The notes under the pieces: generated by a model
Told to the model about the DNA's origin: nothing
The model's database searches: none
The model's input: the letters and a program-made list of their open reading frames with translations, nothing else
NCBI GenBank assembly: GCA_910579865.1
Contig: CAJTXA010000003.1
Location: forward strand, 139,386-203,385
DNA: 64,000 bases
Source of the DNA: an uncultured Lachnospiraceae bacterium
Lineage (GTDB): Bacteria; Bacillota; Clostridia; Lachnospirales; Lachnospiraceae
Reading direction: 5' to 3'
Translations under genes and position numbers: made by a program
Shown here: in pieces, positions 8,101 to 17,024 of the stretch
How positions within the stretch are numbered: the stretch's first letter is position 1
Layout: every line of letters starts with the position of its first letter

Positions 8101-9867
8101 AATACCTTTAGAATTATCTGTAAATCCATATCCTTTTGCACCAGTTAAAATTGCAGTTAAGGTTGTATTTGCAGGAACTAATGCCGCAAACGTTCCATCC
8201 TGATAAACAGTAGCATTGATTCGCTTTCCAGAACTTTTATCTTCTAATATTATCTGATAATCAGTAAGATTATTACCCGCAAGATCAATCGTTCCTTTTA
8301 TTAAAACATCTGGTGTTCGAGTAACACGTAAAAATCTAGGCTTTCCAGCACCATTGTTTAAATATAATTTATAAGTTCCAGCATATTCTGCTATAAATTC
8401 TTGTTTTGTATATTCTTTTGTAATTAACGTAACAACGTCATCTTGTTCTCCTTCACTGCCCTGATAGAGGAAATGCAAATCCATATCTGCATTTTCTACC
8501 ATCATATAAGCAGTAATTACATCACCTGGAAGTACATTTTTAATTTCTACACATCGACCTCCTACTCCATCACTAGAACCTACGCCTGCTGCATAATAAG
8601 CACCCAAACTAATATATCCATCTTTAAAGTCATATTTATATTTGTCACTCTTATTATCTGCACTATTGATTCCGCCAGTTGAATTATCTGCACTATTGTA
8701 ATAGATACGATCACTATCTTGATGAATCCATGTCAAATCTCCAAACTCATACTGTCCTGCTTTTTCAAAAATTCCTTTCGATTTAAACAAAGATGCATCT
8801 AAATTATCATAAAAATCTTTCGTAATATAATTAGTATACTTTGTGCTATCTGCTTCTTCTACACCACCAAAATCCCATACATCTACTTTTCTATTTTCTA
8901 TATAAGATTGAATTGGATCATAGCCCTCTGTACAAGTTACTTTAATATTCTTTATCCAAGCACCATTTCCTGCCATCACTAAGGTAATGATACCATCTTT
9001 TACTACACCACCAAAATTTAATACTTTATCACCACTTAACGATTCTGATTCTTTTCCATCTACACATACAGTTGCACCAGAATAGAAATATCCAGTTACT
9101 GTTAATTGATAACTTCCAATAGCTGGAATGGTAACAGTCGTAATTGGTTCAAATTGCGTGCAGCTGCTTCCTGCATTAAATTTTACTCCATTTCCACTTT
9201 GTGTTGCATCAATTGTCATATTCTGAAATTGAAAAACATCTTTTCGTGCTGTTTCATCTGTATAAGAACCACTAGAACCATCAAATTTCCATTCTCGCTC
9301 TCCATAAAGCTCTTCTGAGCTAATTGGTTTTTCACAAATTACAGAAATAGACTTTACCCATATCCCATTATTTGCTGTATTTAATGTGATTGTTCCATCT
9401 TTTGTCTCCCCTTTAAATGTCAATGTTGCATCTCCATTTTGTGGTTCTGACTCCTTTCCATCTACTGTTACTGTAGCATTTGGCCAAAACTTTGCTGTAA
9501 TAGAAAGGGTATAATTTCCAATCGCTGGAATGGTAACAGTTGTAACTGGCTCAAACTGCGTGCAGCTACTTCCTGCATTAAATTTTACTCCATTTCCACT
9601 TTGTGTTGCATCAATTGTCATATTCTGAAATTGAAAAACGTCTTTTCGTGCTGTTTCATCTATATAAGAACCATCTGTTCCATCAAATTTCCATATACGG
9701 GTTCCATAAAGTGCTTCTTCTGCTTCTGTTCCAATTATATATGGTATCGTTTCTTCCTTTGGTATATCAATATAAGCCTGAGCTGATAAAGTAGAAGAAG
9801 CCATTACTAACACTGCCATTGCACTGGCAAGTATTTTTTTTGATTTATTAATGAAATGTTTTAACAT
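5167..9867 (-). CDS. Secreted wall-binding pectin methylesterase (CE8), multidomain
   Basis: 1566 residues. A signal peptide (1-31, cut near SAQA) is followed by two near-identical domains of about 125 residues (54-178 and 188-311) of unknown fold, possibly carbohydrate-binding. A further region with DVWDFGG (330-520) and three or four fibronectin/CNA-like segments (520-790) come next. The catalytic beta-helix spans about 790-1160 with GSQDTLF (near 980), TDYIFG (near 1001) and GRPWR (near 1064). These carry the two catalytic aspartates and the arginine of pectin methylesterases. A linker with repeats of PTKPTDPSDPEE and an Asp-rich stretch lead to about nine choline-binding-type repeats (GWxxxxGKWYLLD, 1395-1566). 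It removes methyl groups from pectin so that pectate lyase can act. Start: AAGGAAGG before the ATG. Confidence 0.93.
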   Translation of the reverse strand: MLKHFINKSKKILASAMAVLVMASSTLSAQAYIDIPKEETIPYIIGTEAEEALYGTRIWKFDGTDGSYIDETARKDVFQFQNMTIDATQSGNGVKFNAGSSCTQFEPVTTVTIPAIGNYTLSITAKFWPNATVTVDGKESEPQNGDATLTFKGETKDGTITLNTANNGIWVKSISVICEKPISSEELYGEREWKFDGSSGSYTDETARKDVFQFQNMTIDATQSGNGVKFNAGSSCTQFEPITTVTIPAIGSYQLTVTGYFYSGATVCVDGKESESLSGDKVLNFGGVVKDGIITLVMAGNGAWIKNIKVTCTEGYDPIQSYIENRKVDVWDFGGVEEADSTKYTNYITKDFYDNLDASLFKSKGIFEKAGQYEFGDLTWIHQDSDRIYYNSADNSTGGINSADNKSDKYKYDFKDGYISLGAYYAAGVGSSDGVGGRCVEIKNVLPGDVITAYMMVENADMDLHFLYQGSEGEQDDVVTLITKEYTKQEFIAEYAGTYKLYLNNGAGKPRFLRVTRTPDVLIKGTIDLAGNNLTDYQIILEDKSSGKRINATVYQDGTFAALVPANTTLTAILTGAKGYGFTDNSKGITTTTTILENISLVVEAKSLSVLSGKISGFANDFDSSNLKMILSCTNPNLLKEDVLLEIAKDWTYVAELENGVEYQLTMTGANDYELTEDIVVTLTSDTTKNIAVKTKSEYPVSGKFIGLEADAKVTQVTFVNLEDDYSYTGTVTADGYSGNLRDGDYEIIAPVNGYTMIAHIVVNHAPTEKDLYYVSTAKEELALVPDIYVGYPSSMLEEGAYCYSTVREAVKACAAMNPSSEAERITVHIYPGVYREQVIVETPYLTFVNDNPTQEVVLTWYYGVGYKYYSAGEDGYYNENLAFDKYSQNSVNKWGASVYIKSRATDFRAENIVFETSFNRYMTKEEIEDGAQPDMKEAIRVLREEGLDVTTKSATERACALAVDADRAEFKNCTILGSQDTLFIQLKTHTYFKECFISGNTDYIFGDGDAVFDRCELQWYGYKDQPAGGYITAVQNQAPKGCLFLDCTVTSNKELQVGEGCFGRPWREGAQVVFLNTVLESENMIRAAGWSDMSGGKAENSFFREYNTTLQDGTPVDTSKRVKDTVISAEEAAEIQAEDYFAGWVPYYYEEKKSEVVSVEKFEDLTIEITKDGISKDKILAKVPTSAAVTCASGEEKDSFVVWDDSKLKEIYTKETELILTGMLEEFEDVYVTIKIILILSDESEEPTKPTDPSDPEESTKPSDPSDPEEPTKPTDPSDPEEPTKPTDPSDPEEPIKPTDPSDPEEPTKPTDPSDPEEPTKPEKPSRPNRPSYDDDNDDDDDDSYEEESALTYSEQSKVEAALGTTTVIEDVIESREGKLVISSKQEIVFFEKDGTLSKEKWQSVDGVWYYFGSDHKAVSGWLKTKDKWYYLNQQNKKMETGWLKTLDGKWYLLDSQNGDMKNGWQMRGGKWYLLDETNGDMKTGWQNRGGKWYLLDSVNGDMKTGWQMRGGKWYLLDKVSGAMKTGWQRTADGKWYYMYASGEMAVNTVTPDGYNVDASGAWIH
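5900..6135 (-). repeat. 36-bp in-frame tandem repeats encoding a Pro/Asp/Glu linker
   Basis: About six copies of a 36-bp unit encode PTKPTDPSDPEE variants. Copies differ by a few bases. They are in frame within the methylesterase gene, so copy number could change without breaking it. The linker separates the catalytic part from the wall-binding repeats. Confidence 0.85.
9116..9672 (-). repeat. 155-bp near-identical direct repeat, 402 bp apart
   Basis: Positions 9116-9270 and 9518-9672 are almost identical at the DNA level, with only a few substitutions. They encode the core of the duplicated N-terminal domain of the methylesterase (VFQFQNMTIDATQSGNG). The conservation of silent sites points to a recent duplication or gene conversion. 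Confidence 0.85.
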
Positions 9868-9893
9868 ATGCTACCTTCCTTTTTCAACAGAAA

Positions 9894-10026
9894 AAGCTCT
9901 GTTTATCGATAGCTATTTATCAGCAAATCTTAAAATTTCTATTAAATTATATAAAGCTTAAAGGAGTATTGAAAATCATAGTTTGTTACAAAAATTTTAA
10001 AAATTTTATATCTATAAACAGAGCTT
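9894..10026 (-). promoter_or_regulatory. Leader inverted repeat before the pectin methylesterase gene
   Basis: AAGCTCTGTTTAT (9894-9906) and ATAAACAGAGCTT (10014-10026) are perfect 13-base inverted arms about 107 bases apart. In the minus-strand transcript the second arm is followed by TTTTTC and ends about 25 bases before the start codon. The arrangement could be a long leader structure that stops or permits transcription into the gene. I do not recognise a known riboswitch class. Confidence 0.45.
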
Positions 10027-10098
10027 ACCAAATTATAAGTATAAACGAGCAAATGGCTTCTTTTATTTGCGTCGTTATCCTGTCAACAATCTATTATC

Positions 10099-13000
10099 CT
10101 ATGGAATCCATGCGCCGGAAGCATCTACCTGATATCCATCTGGAGTCGTTGTATTTGCTGCCATCGCACCAGAAGCAGTCAAATAATACCATTTTCCGCC
10201 TCTAAACTGCCAGCCAATTTTCATATCTCCATTTATACTGTCTAATAGATACCATTTACCACCCATAAGCTGCCAGCCAATCTTCATATCTCCATTGATT
10301 CCATCTAATAAATACCACTTACTGTTTCTCAACTGCCAATTTGTTTTCATATCTCCGTTTACTTCATCTAATAAATACCACTTGCCGCCTCTAAGCTGCC
10401 AGCCAGTCTTCATATCTCCATTCATTTCATCTAATAAATACCACTTGCCATCATTTGTCTTTAACCATCCGGTTTCCATCTTCTTGTCATTTTGATCCAT
10501 ATAATACCATTGATTTTTAAGTTTTAACCAACCATTTACTGCTTTACTATCTGTCCCAAAATAATACCAAGAACCATCCACCTTCTGCCATTTCTCCTTT
10601 GAAAGTGTTCCATCTTTCTCACAGAAAACAATCTCTTTTTGTGTAGTAATTACCAATTTTCCAGTATTACTTTCTACTACTTCCTGAATCGTAATTTGAC
10701 TTCCCAAAGCTGACTCAACTTGATTTTGTTCTTGATAGGTTAAATCTGGTATTACACTCTCATCATCGTCATCATCATCGTCGTCGTCATCATCCGATGG
10801 TCTGCTTGGTCTATTTGGACGACTTGGTTTGTCTGGATCGGTTGGTTTTGTTGGATCATCTGGATCCGTTGGTTCTGTTGGATCATCTGGATCTGTTGGC
10901 TTTATTGGATCATCTGGATCCGTTGGTTTTGTTGGATCGTCTGGATCCGTTGGTTTTGTTGGATCGTCTGGATCCGTTGGTTTTGTTGGATCATCTGGAT
11001 CGGTTGGCTTTGTTGGATCATCTGGATCCGTTGGTTCTTCTGTAGCATTGCCTTTTAGTATAACATTTACAGTTGCTGTATAATCTTCTACTCTGTCAAT
11101 TGCACCAGAAAGTGTTATTTTTGTTTCCTTTGTATAAAGTTCTTCTAATTCAGACAAATCCCATGCAACAGAACGTACCTGATAGGAATCTGACATAAAC
11201 ATAACTCTTACTTCTGTAGGAAGTTCCGCTACGATTGCTTCTTTTGTCAATCCCTTTTCTGGAATATCAATTTCTACATCTGCAAGGCTTCCAATACTCT
11301 TTACTTCATCATCTGTCAATTTATAAATTGTTCTGCCTCTAGAATCTGTTAAAGTAAGATTTTCTATCTGAGCTGTTACACCTGTTAAAGCAAATCCATA
11401 TTGCACTTCTTCATCTGCAGCAGGTCTTTTATCGGAAAATACATAATATAAATCCATATCTGGTCCATCTGAATTTCCATTTGGATATACACCACTGCCT
11501 TTTTCTGCATAAGTTCCTGTCCAGCTTACTTTATAACCTAAACTTGTCTTTTCAAATATTACATGATAAGTTTTACCCAATTCATAACTTGGTTTAGAAT
11601 TCTGATCATTTTTATATAATCCATTGTTTACACTACTACCTGCATTTCCTGTATTTCCACCAGATTTTGTAAAATAAGCAGTCAAGCCTCCCTTTTCATC
11701 TGGATTTCCAGAAACATTTCGGAAACCTAATGAACTAAATTCTTCCTCTCCATTTCCAACTTCAAATACACCAACAAAAAATCCTCTATCTTTACTGTCA
11801 TCATCTTTTCGTTCTAGAATCGTTACATCCATTTCCATTGTCTGTGCATCGGTTGTCTTTGGAAATACATAATAGCTTACATTCTTTGCTAAATTTTCCT
11901 TTACCTGTTTGGTTATTCTCCCGTCTGTAGCAGACTGATCTAAAACAATTGCGCTGCCAGAAGTTGTCACAGTCAGATATCCTTTTGGATCAATTGCTGT
12001 CAATGCAACTTGTTCAATTCCTTCTGTATCAATCTCTGCTTTTGCAGAAATCGTAACTGCACCTGTTACATTTTCAATCAATAGATTTCCTTCTAATGGA
12101 TCAACTAAATCCAATGCGATATCCACTGGTTTTTGATCCCCTATCTTTACCTGAACTGTCTTAGGAAGACGATAGCCTTTTGTTGTTGTTAATATAACAG
12201 AAATATCATTTCCAGTTGTTACTGTATCTACTTTATTTGTTACACCAATATTTTCTAAATCATAGGTAATTGCATGAATATTGGAACTAACTTTAATATT
12301 AGAAAAACGTGCTGTGTTTATTTGTTCCATCTCATTTGCAACTTGATTACTATCAGCGGCAAATCCAATATATACTTCGTCGCCCATTTCAACTGTTTTA
12401 CTTCCCATTAATTTCCATACAACACCATCTGCAGAACTATAGGCAGTAAATTCATTTCCTTTTCGAATCAGACGCATCCAATATCCTAATTCTTCTGGTC
12501 CATCCTTAAATGGAACCGCAGTCTGAAGAATTACACCTGCTTTCTCTGCTGCATCCTCACTATCTAAACTTTCAGCCAAAGAATTGATCTCTCCGCCTTT
12601 TTTTGCTCTAGAAGCCAGATACATTGCCCATGGTATTCCTACTGTTTCTTCTGTTTTTGCCCAAGATAATCCAAGAACTGCTGCTTTTGAATCGGCATCC
12701 AAATCTTCTCGTATCATAATTCCAGCAAATGCATGATTATCTACCGAACTGATCGACTCCAATTTTGCTGTAATTTCTACATCGCCTGTATATTTTTTAT
12801 AAACATAATGGAAAGCATCTGTAGCTGCACTAGCAGCATCTTCTGCTGTTGTACCAGCCTTTGTTCCCTCTGCTTTTCCAAGTTTTCCATTTCCTTTTAC
12901 TGTTAATATACCATCCTCTAAACTTCCAGAACCAGATACTTTTACCTTACCAATGTCAGAAGAAGTCCAGCCTTCACTCTTCAATTCTGTATCTGAAGTA

Positions 13001-15364
13001 TTGATATGTATTTCATGAGGCGTTGTTTGTGTCGAATTTCCATTCTCATCATATACTCTTGCTGAAACAAAGTAGGAACCATCTTTTAAATCTGGAAGTT
13101 CACAAGTAATTGTTGTTCCATTTACTTCTCCACTTCCAATATAGTTTCTTTCTGTCAAAGTACTATAATAAAAATCTGCTTTCTTAATTGTATTAACCGA
13201 ACCAGATGCATCCACTGTAAGAGTTGTCTTTGTTCCTTTTTCAATCATCTCATTATTTGCAGGAAAAGTCATCTCTACTACTGGATTTTCTGGTTCATGT
13301 TCCATATCTACGATTGAATTCAAATATACTTCTAAATTGGTATAACCTGGCGTACCTAAAATATCATCAGAAAGCTTAGATACTACGTTTCCATCCGCTG
13401 CACTTGTTTTATCTAAGTTATTTTCCTCTTCCCAATAGTCAGGAATTCCATCTCCATCTGTATCGTAATTGGAACCCCAATCTTCTACAATTTCACCTGC
13501 TTCTGACAAAAATCCGCCTGCTTCTTGTTCCGTATTGACATAACGTCCTAATCCATTTCCTACTTCTGCAGTAATTCTGGCGTCAATTGCATCTCTTCTT
13601 GGATAAGTAGCGCCTGCCTTTGTCAATACATCCTGCAATACTGTTTCAGGAACAAATTTTTCTTTCAATACTTTATCCAAATATTCATCAAATGCTTCAT
13701 TTGTTTGTGTTCCTTCTGTACCCGTACCATCTTTTGAATAATATGGAGCTGTTGCCAATGTAGTTTTATTCGAACCAGATTCCTCACCTGAAAAGCTTCC
13801 ATACTGAGAAATATTATCCATTGTAATCAATGGCGTATTTTCTCCATTTTCTCGATTTAAATAATCAGTCAGGTAATTTTCTTTAATATAAAAACCACCT
13901 ACTTTTCCTACTTCACCTGGATTAATAACCCAATTTGCAACGACATCTCTTGTTCCAGGACCAGCCATTTCATAGTTATGAATAAAGTTTGTATTTGCAT
14001 AACCGCCGCCATATGTTGTATTAAAGCCCCAGTTATAGATAACATTATTATTCATTTGAACAACTGCTACATGCTTTGCATCTGCTGCACCGCCATAACC
14101 GCCTCCTAAACGTGGATTTCTAGAAGTATGATCGGCATATAGATTATGATGAAATGTTACATTATCTCCACCTGCAATTGCTCCATATCCATGCCGCCCT
14201 TTGGAATGTCCAGACAAAGTAAGACTTTCATATACTAAACTCCATTGTACTGTTCCATCCTGCCCACGATAAATTGACAGACACTCGTCGGTATTCCAGC
14301 TAAAAGAACAGTGATCAATTACAAATCCTTTGTTATCACGTCCCCACAATGCGTCCATTGAGTCTCCACCACTATGTACATTAATTGCTCCCGGACGAAA
14401 CCGCATATAACGAATAATAATATTGCTAGAATTACTTAAACAAGTATCATATCCAGAAACTGTAATTCCATCACCTGGTGCAGTCTGTCCTGCAATTGTT
14501 ACATTGGCAATATCTTTAAACTCTAATGTATCTTCTAATTCAATATTTCCTGACACTTGAAATACAATTGTACCACCGCCATTTTCCTTTGCCTTTAACA
14601 ATGCCCAACGCAAAGAGCCTTCAATACAATCGGATGAAGTTTTCCCTACACTATCCTGCAGATTCGTTACGGTATAAACTGTCTTGCCACGACCACCAGT
14701 TACATATTTACCGCCACCTTCTACACCTGGAAAAGCTTCTAACTTATTCGCTGGAGGAGTTGGATCTTCTGGTTCTGATGGTGTTCCTGAACCTTCATAT
14801 TGATAAGCAAGTTCATAAAAACGCATCTTTGAACCTTCTACAAATATATAATAAGTATTTCCTGCTTCAACAGAAATATTATCATATATCATCTCACTTT
14901 TAGCTGAAGGAGTATCTTCAAAAATATTTTTATCTGTAGTTTTATTATATACAGTAAATTTTTTACCTGCTCCTACCTGTGCACCTACTCTTATTGTTCC
15001 ATCGTATTTGGGATTAAAACAAACTAAAGCCCCTGTCCCAGTCTTTTTATCTGCTGTAATACTATTTGTTACATAACCAGTATCATATATAACAACCCCA
15101 TCCTTCTTTACCTCACCTGGTGTATGTGTCATATTGGTTCCAACAGATACCATCCCATCCATATAAGTTGTTCCTACTATAAGACCCTCTTTAATTACTA
15201 ATTTTATTGGTTCCGCTTTCGTTTCAACTCCCATTACCACAGCAGGTATTTCAGCCGCTTTTACCGTACTACCCCCCCCGATAACTAGGTGATTGACTAA
15301 AAGCAAGAGCAAATGCCATTACATAAGCAGCCGATCGTTTCCACCGCCGTTTCCATAATTTCAT
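10099..15364 (-). CDS. Secreted wall-binding pectate lyase (PL1), frameshifted at a G8 run in the signal peptide
   Basis: The start with a good ribosome site (AAGGAGG, 8 bases, ATG at 15364) gives MKLWKRRWKRSAAYVMAFALAFSQ, a signal peptide. It then hits a stop right after eight G residues (15272-15279). Removing one G joins it to an open frame of about 1720 residues; alone, that frame has only an unsupported TTG at 15312. Numbering from 15312: N-terminal domain (40-170), PL1 catalytic domain (about 193-600, FPGVEGGG, RNPRL near 398), Ca-binding DTDGDGIPDYW (near 619), Ig-like domain (700-770), DUF1349/lectin-like domain (780-1010), further domains, PTDPDDPTK repeats (1424-1495), poly-Asp, and about eight wall-binding repeats (1580-1737). 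It cleaves de-esterified pectin. The frameshift is a phase switch, a null allele or a sequencing error. Confidence 0.88.
10826..11040 (-). repeat. 27-bp in-frame tandem repeats encoding KPTDPDDPT linker
   Basis: About eight copies of a 27-bp unit encode KPTDPDDPT with minor variants. They are followed by an Asp-rich run (near 10745-10800). The same design occurs in the neighbouring methylesterase with a different unit length, so the linkers arose or expanded separately. Confidence 0.85.
15272..15279 (-). repeat. Homopolymer G8 tract at the end of the pectate lyase signal peptide
   Basis: Eight C on the plus strand (G8 in the coding strand). With eight G the signal peptide frame reads into TAG. 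With seven G it reads GGSTVKAAEIPAVV into the pectate lyase. Ten G would also restore the frame. Such tracts change length by slipped-strand pairing. Confidence 0.8.
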
Positions 15365-15449
15365 GCCTATTTCCTCCTTTATTGTACTATTTCTATTTTT
15401 ATGATGTCTTACACCACAAATAGCTAAATGATACCATTTCTTTCTTTTT

Positions 15450-15477
15450 ATTATAACTATTGTTCAAAAAACTTCAA
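15450..15477 (-). promoter_or_regulatory. Promoter of the pectate lyase gene
   Basis: TTGAAG (15472-15477) and TATAAT (15450-15455) on the minus strand with a 16-base spacer, about 85 bases upstream of the ATG at 15364. The rest of the 325-base gap to dnaJ is AT-rich and holds no gene. Confidence 0.55.
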
Positions 15478-15647
15478 TCCTATTTCCTAAATAGCACATT
15501 ATTTGGCATAAAAAAATCACTTTTTGACACTAATTATTATTATATCATTACAAAAACTACTTTTATCTCTTCTAAATTCTTGTCAATTTCTACTAAAAAG
15601 TGTTTTTATTTATTATAAAATATCTTTCTATCTATTTCTTTATCTAT

Positions 15648-15687
15648 AAAAAAACAGGATATCCACAAAAATGGTATATCCTGTTTG
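15648..15687 (-). terminator. Rho-independent terminator of the heat-shock operon
   Basis: AAACAGGATAT and ATATCCTGTTT form a strong stem, followed on the minus strand by a run of seven T. It begins just after the dnaJ stop codon and separates the operon from the pectinases. Confidence 0.85.
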
Positions 15688-15690
15688 CTT

Positions 15691-16878
15691 TTATTTATCT
15701 TTATTAAATTTATCCTTTAAATTTTCCTTTACTTCTTCAAATATTCCTTTTTTTGTAGTTTTACCACTACTTTCTGTTCCAGAGGAAATCCCTCGCATTG
15801 CATCATCAAAACGGCGAAGTGCTTCTTTTTGCTCCTCATTCATTCTCTCTGGAACCTGTACTACTAAAGTAACATAATGATCGCCACGAGTATTTTTATT
15901 GCGTAAAGAAGGAACGCCCTTTCCTTTTAGTCGTACTTTTGTATCTGTCTGTGTTCCTGCCTTTACATCATACTCTACATCTCCATCTACTGTTCTAATC
16001 CGAATTGCACCACCCAATGCCGCAGTTGCAAAGGAAATTGGTACAGTAGAAAAAATATTATAATCCTGTCTTTGGAAAATTGGATGTCTTGATACTACAA
16101 CCTCTACTAAAAGATCTCCACGTTCTCCACCATTTGTTCCTGGTTCTCCTTTATCTCGAATTCGGATGCTCTGCCCATCATCAATTCCGGCTGGAACTTT
16201 TACTGCAATTTTTTTCCGGCTGCTAATATAACCAGAACCATAGCAATCAGGACACTTTTCCTTTACAATCTTGCCTGTTCCATTACACTCTGGACAAGTC
16301 TGTACATTTCGCACCATCCCAAATAGGGACTGTTGTGTATAAACTACTTGACCTTTCCCATTACATTTTGTACAGGTTTGAGGTGTTGTTCCTGGTTTTG
16401 CTCCTGTTCCATGACATTTTATACATTCATCCTTTAAGGTCAGCTCAATTTCTTTATCTACACCAAATACTGCTTCTTCAAATGTAATTCTTACACTGGT
16501 ACGCAGATTTGCTCCTTTCATTGCTCCATTGCTAGAACGACGGCTTCGGCTTCCTCCTCCAAAGAAATCTCCAAAGATATCTCCGAATATATCGCTCATA
16601 TCCATACCACTAAAGTCAAATCCACCAGCACCACCCCCTGCTGCTCCATCGAAGGCGGCATGACCAAATTGATCATATTGAGAACGCTTCTGCGGATCAC
16701 TTAATACGGCATAGGCTTCAGATGCTTCCTTAAATTTTGCTTCTGCTTCTTTATCTCCAGGGTTGGTGTCAGGATGATACTTTTTGGCAAGCTGACGATA
16801 GGCTTTTTTTAATGCTGCATCATCTGCATTTTTTGGCACACCAAGCACCTCATAATAATCTCTTTTATCTGCCATCAC
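15691..16878 (-). CDS. dnaJ: Chaperone DnaJ
   Basis: The 395-residue protein has all parts of a type I J protein. The J domain carries HPD (near residue 35), followed by a Gly/Phe-rich linker (75-115). Four CxxCxGxG zinc-finger motifs lie between about 147 and 205, and a C-terminal substrate-binding region follows. It stimulates the ATPase of DnaK and delivers unfolded proteins. It is last in the hrcA operon, separated from dnaK by 146 bases with a perfect hairpin. Confidence 0.97.
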   Translation of the reverse strand: MMADKRDYYEVLGVPKNADDAALKKAYRQLAKKYHPDTNPGDKEAEAKFKEASEAYAVLSDPQKRSQYDQFGHAAFDGAAGGGAGGFDFSGMDMSDIFGDIFGDFFGGGSRSRRSSNGAMKGANLRTSVRITFEEAVFGVDKEIELTLKDECIKCHGTGAKPGTTPQTCTKCNGKGQVVYTQQSLFGMVRNVQTCPECNGTGKIVKEKCPDCYGSGYISSRKKIAVKVPAGIDDGQSIRIRDKGEPGTNGGERGDLLVEVVVSRHPIFQRQDYNIFSTVPISFATAALGGAIRIRTVDGDVEYDVKAGTQTDTKVRLKGKGVPSLRNKNTRGDHYVTLVVQVPERMNEEQKEALRRFDDAMRGISSGTESSGKTTKKGIFEEVKENLKDKFNKDK

Positions 16879-16953
16879 TTTCTCCTCTATCTTCTTCTAT
16901 CTAAGTATAAGCACAGGCACGTTCTCTGGTCTGCCGGTGCGATTCACAACATG

Positions 16954-16990
16954 CATAAATCAATCCGTCTAAGCAGCGGATTGATTTATG
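16954..16990. repeat. Perfect 14-bp hairpin between dnaK and dnaJ
   Basis: CATAAATCAATCCG (16954-16967) and CGGATTGATTTATG (16977-16990) pair completely around a 9-base loop. There is no T-run on the minus strand, so it is more likely an mRNA processing or stability element than a full terminator. It may lower dnaJ expression relative to dnaK. Confidence 0.65.
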
Positions 16991-17024
16991 TTAGCCTTAC
17001 TGTCAATTATTTTCTTTCTAAAAC

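Noticed and set aside
10797..11083. Plus-strand open frames rich in Gly/Ser/Val or Leu/Asp across the 27-bp repeats
   Set aside because: They are antisense shadows of the repeat; they have no ribosome site and their composition is forced by the coding strand.
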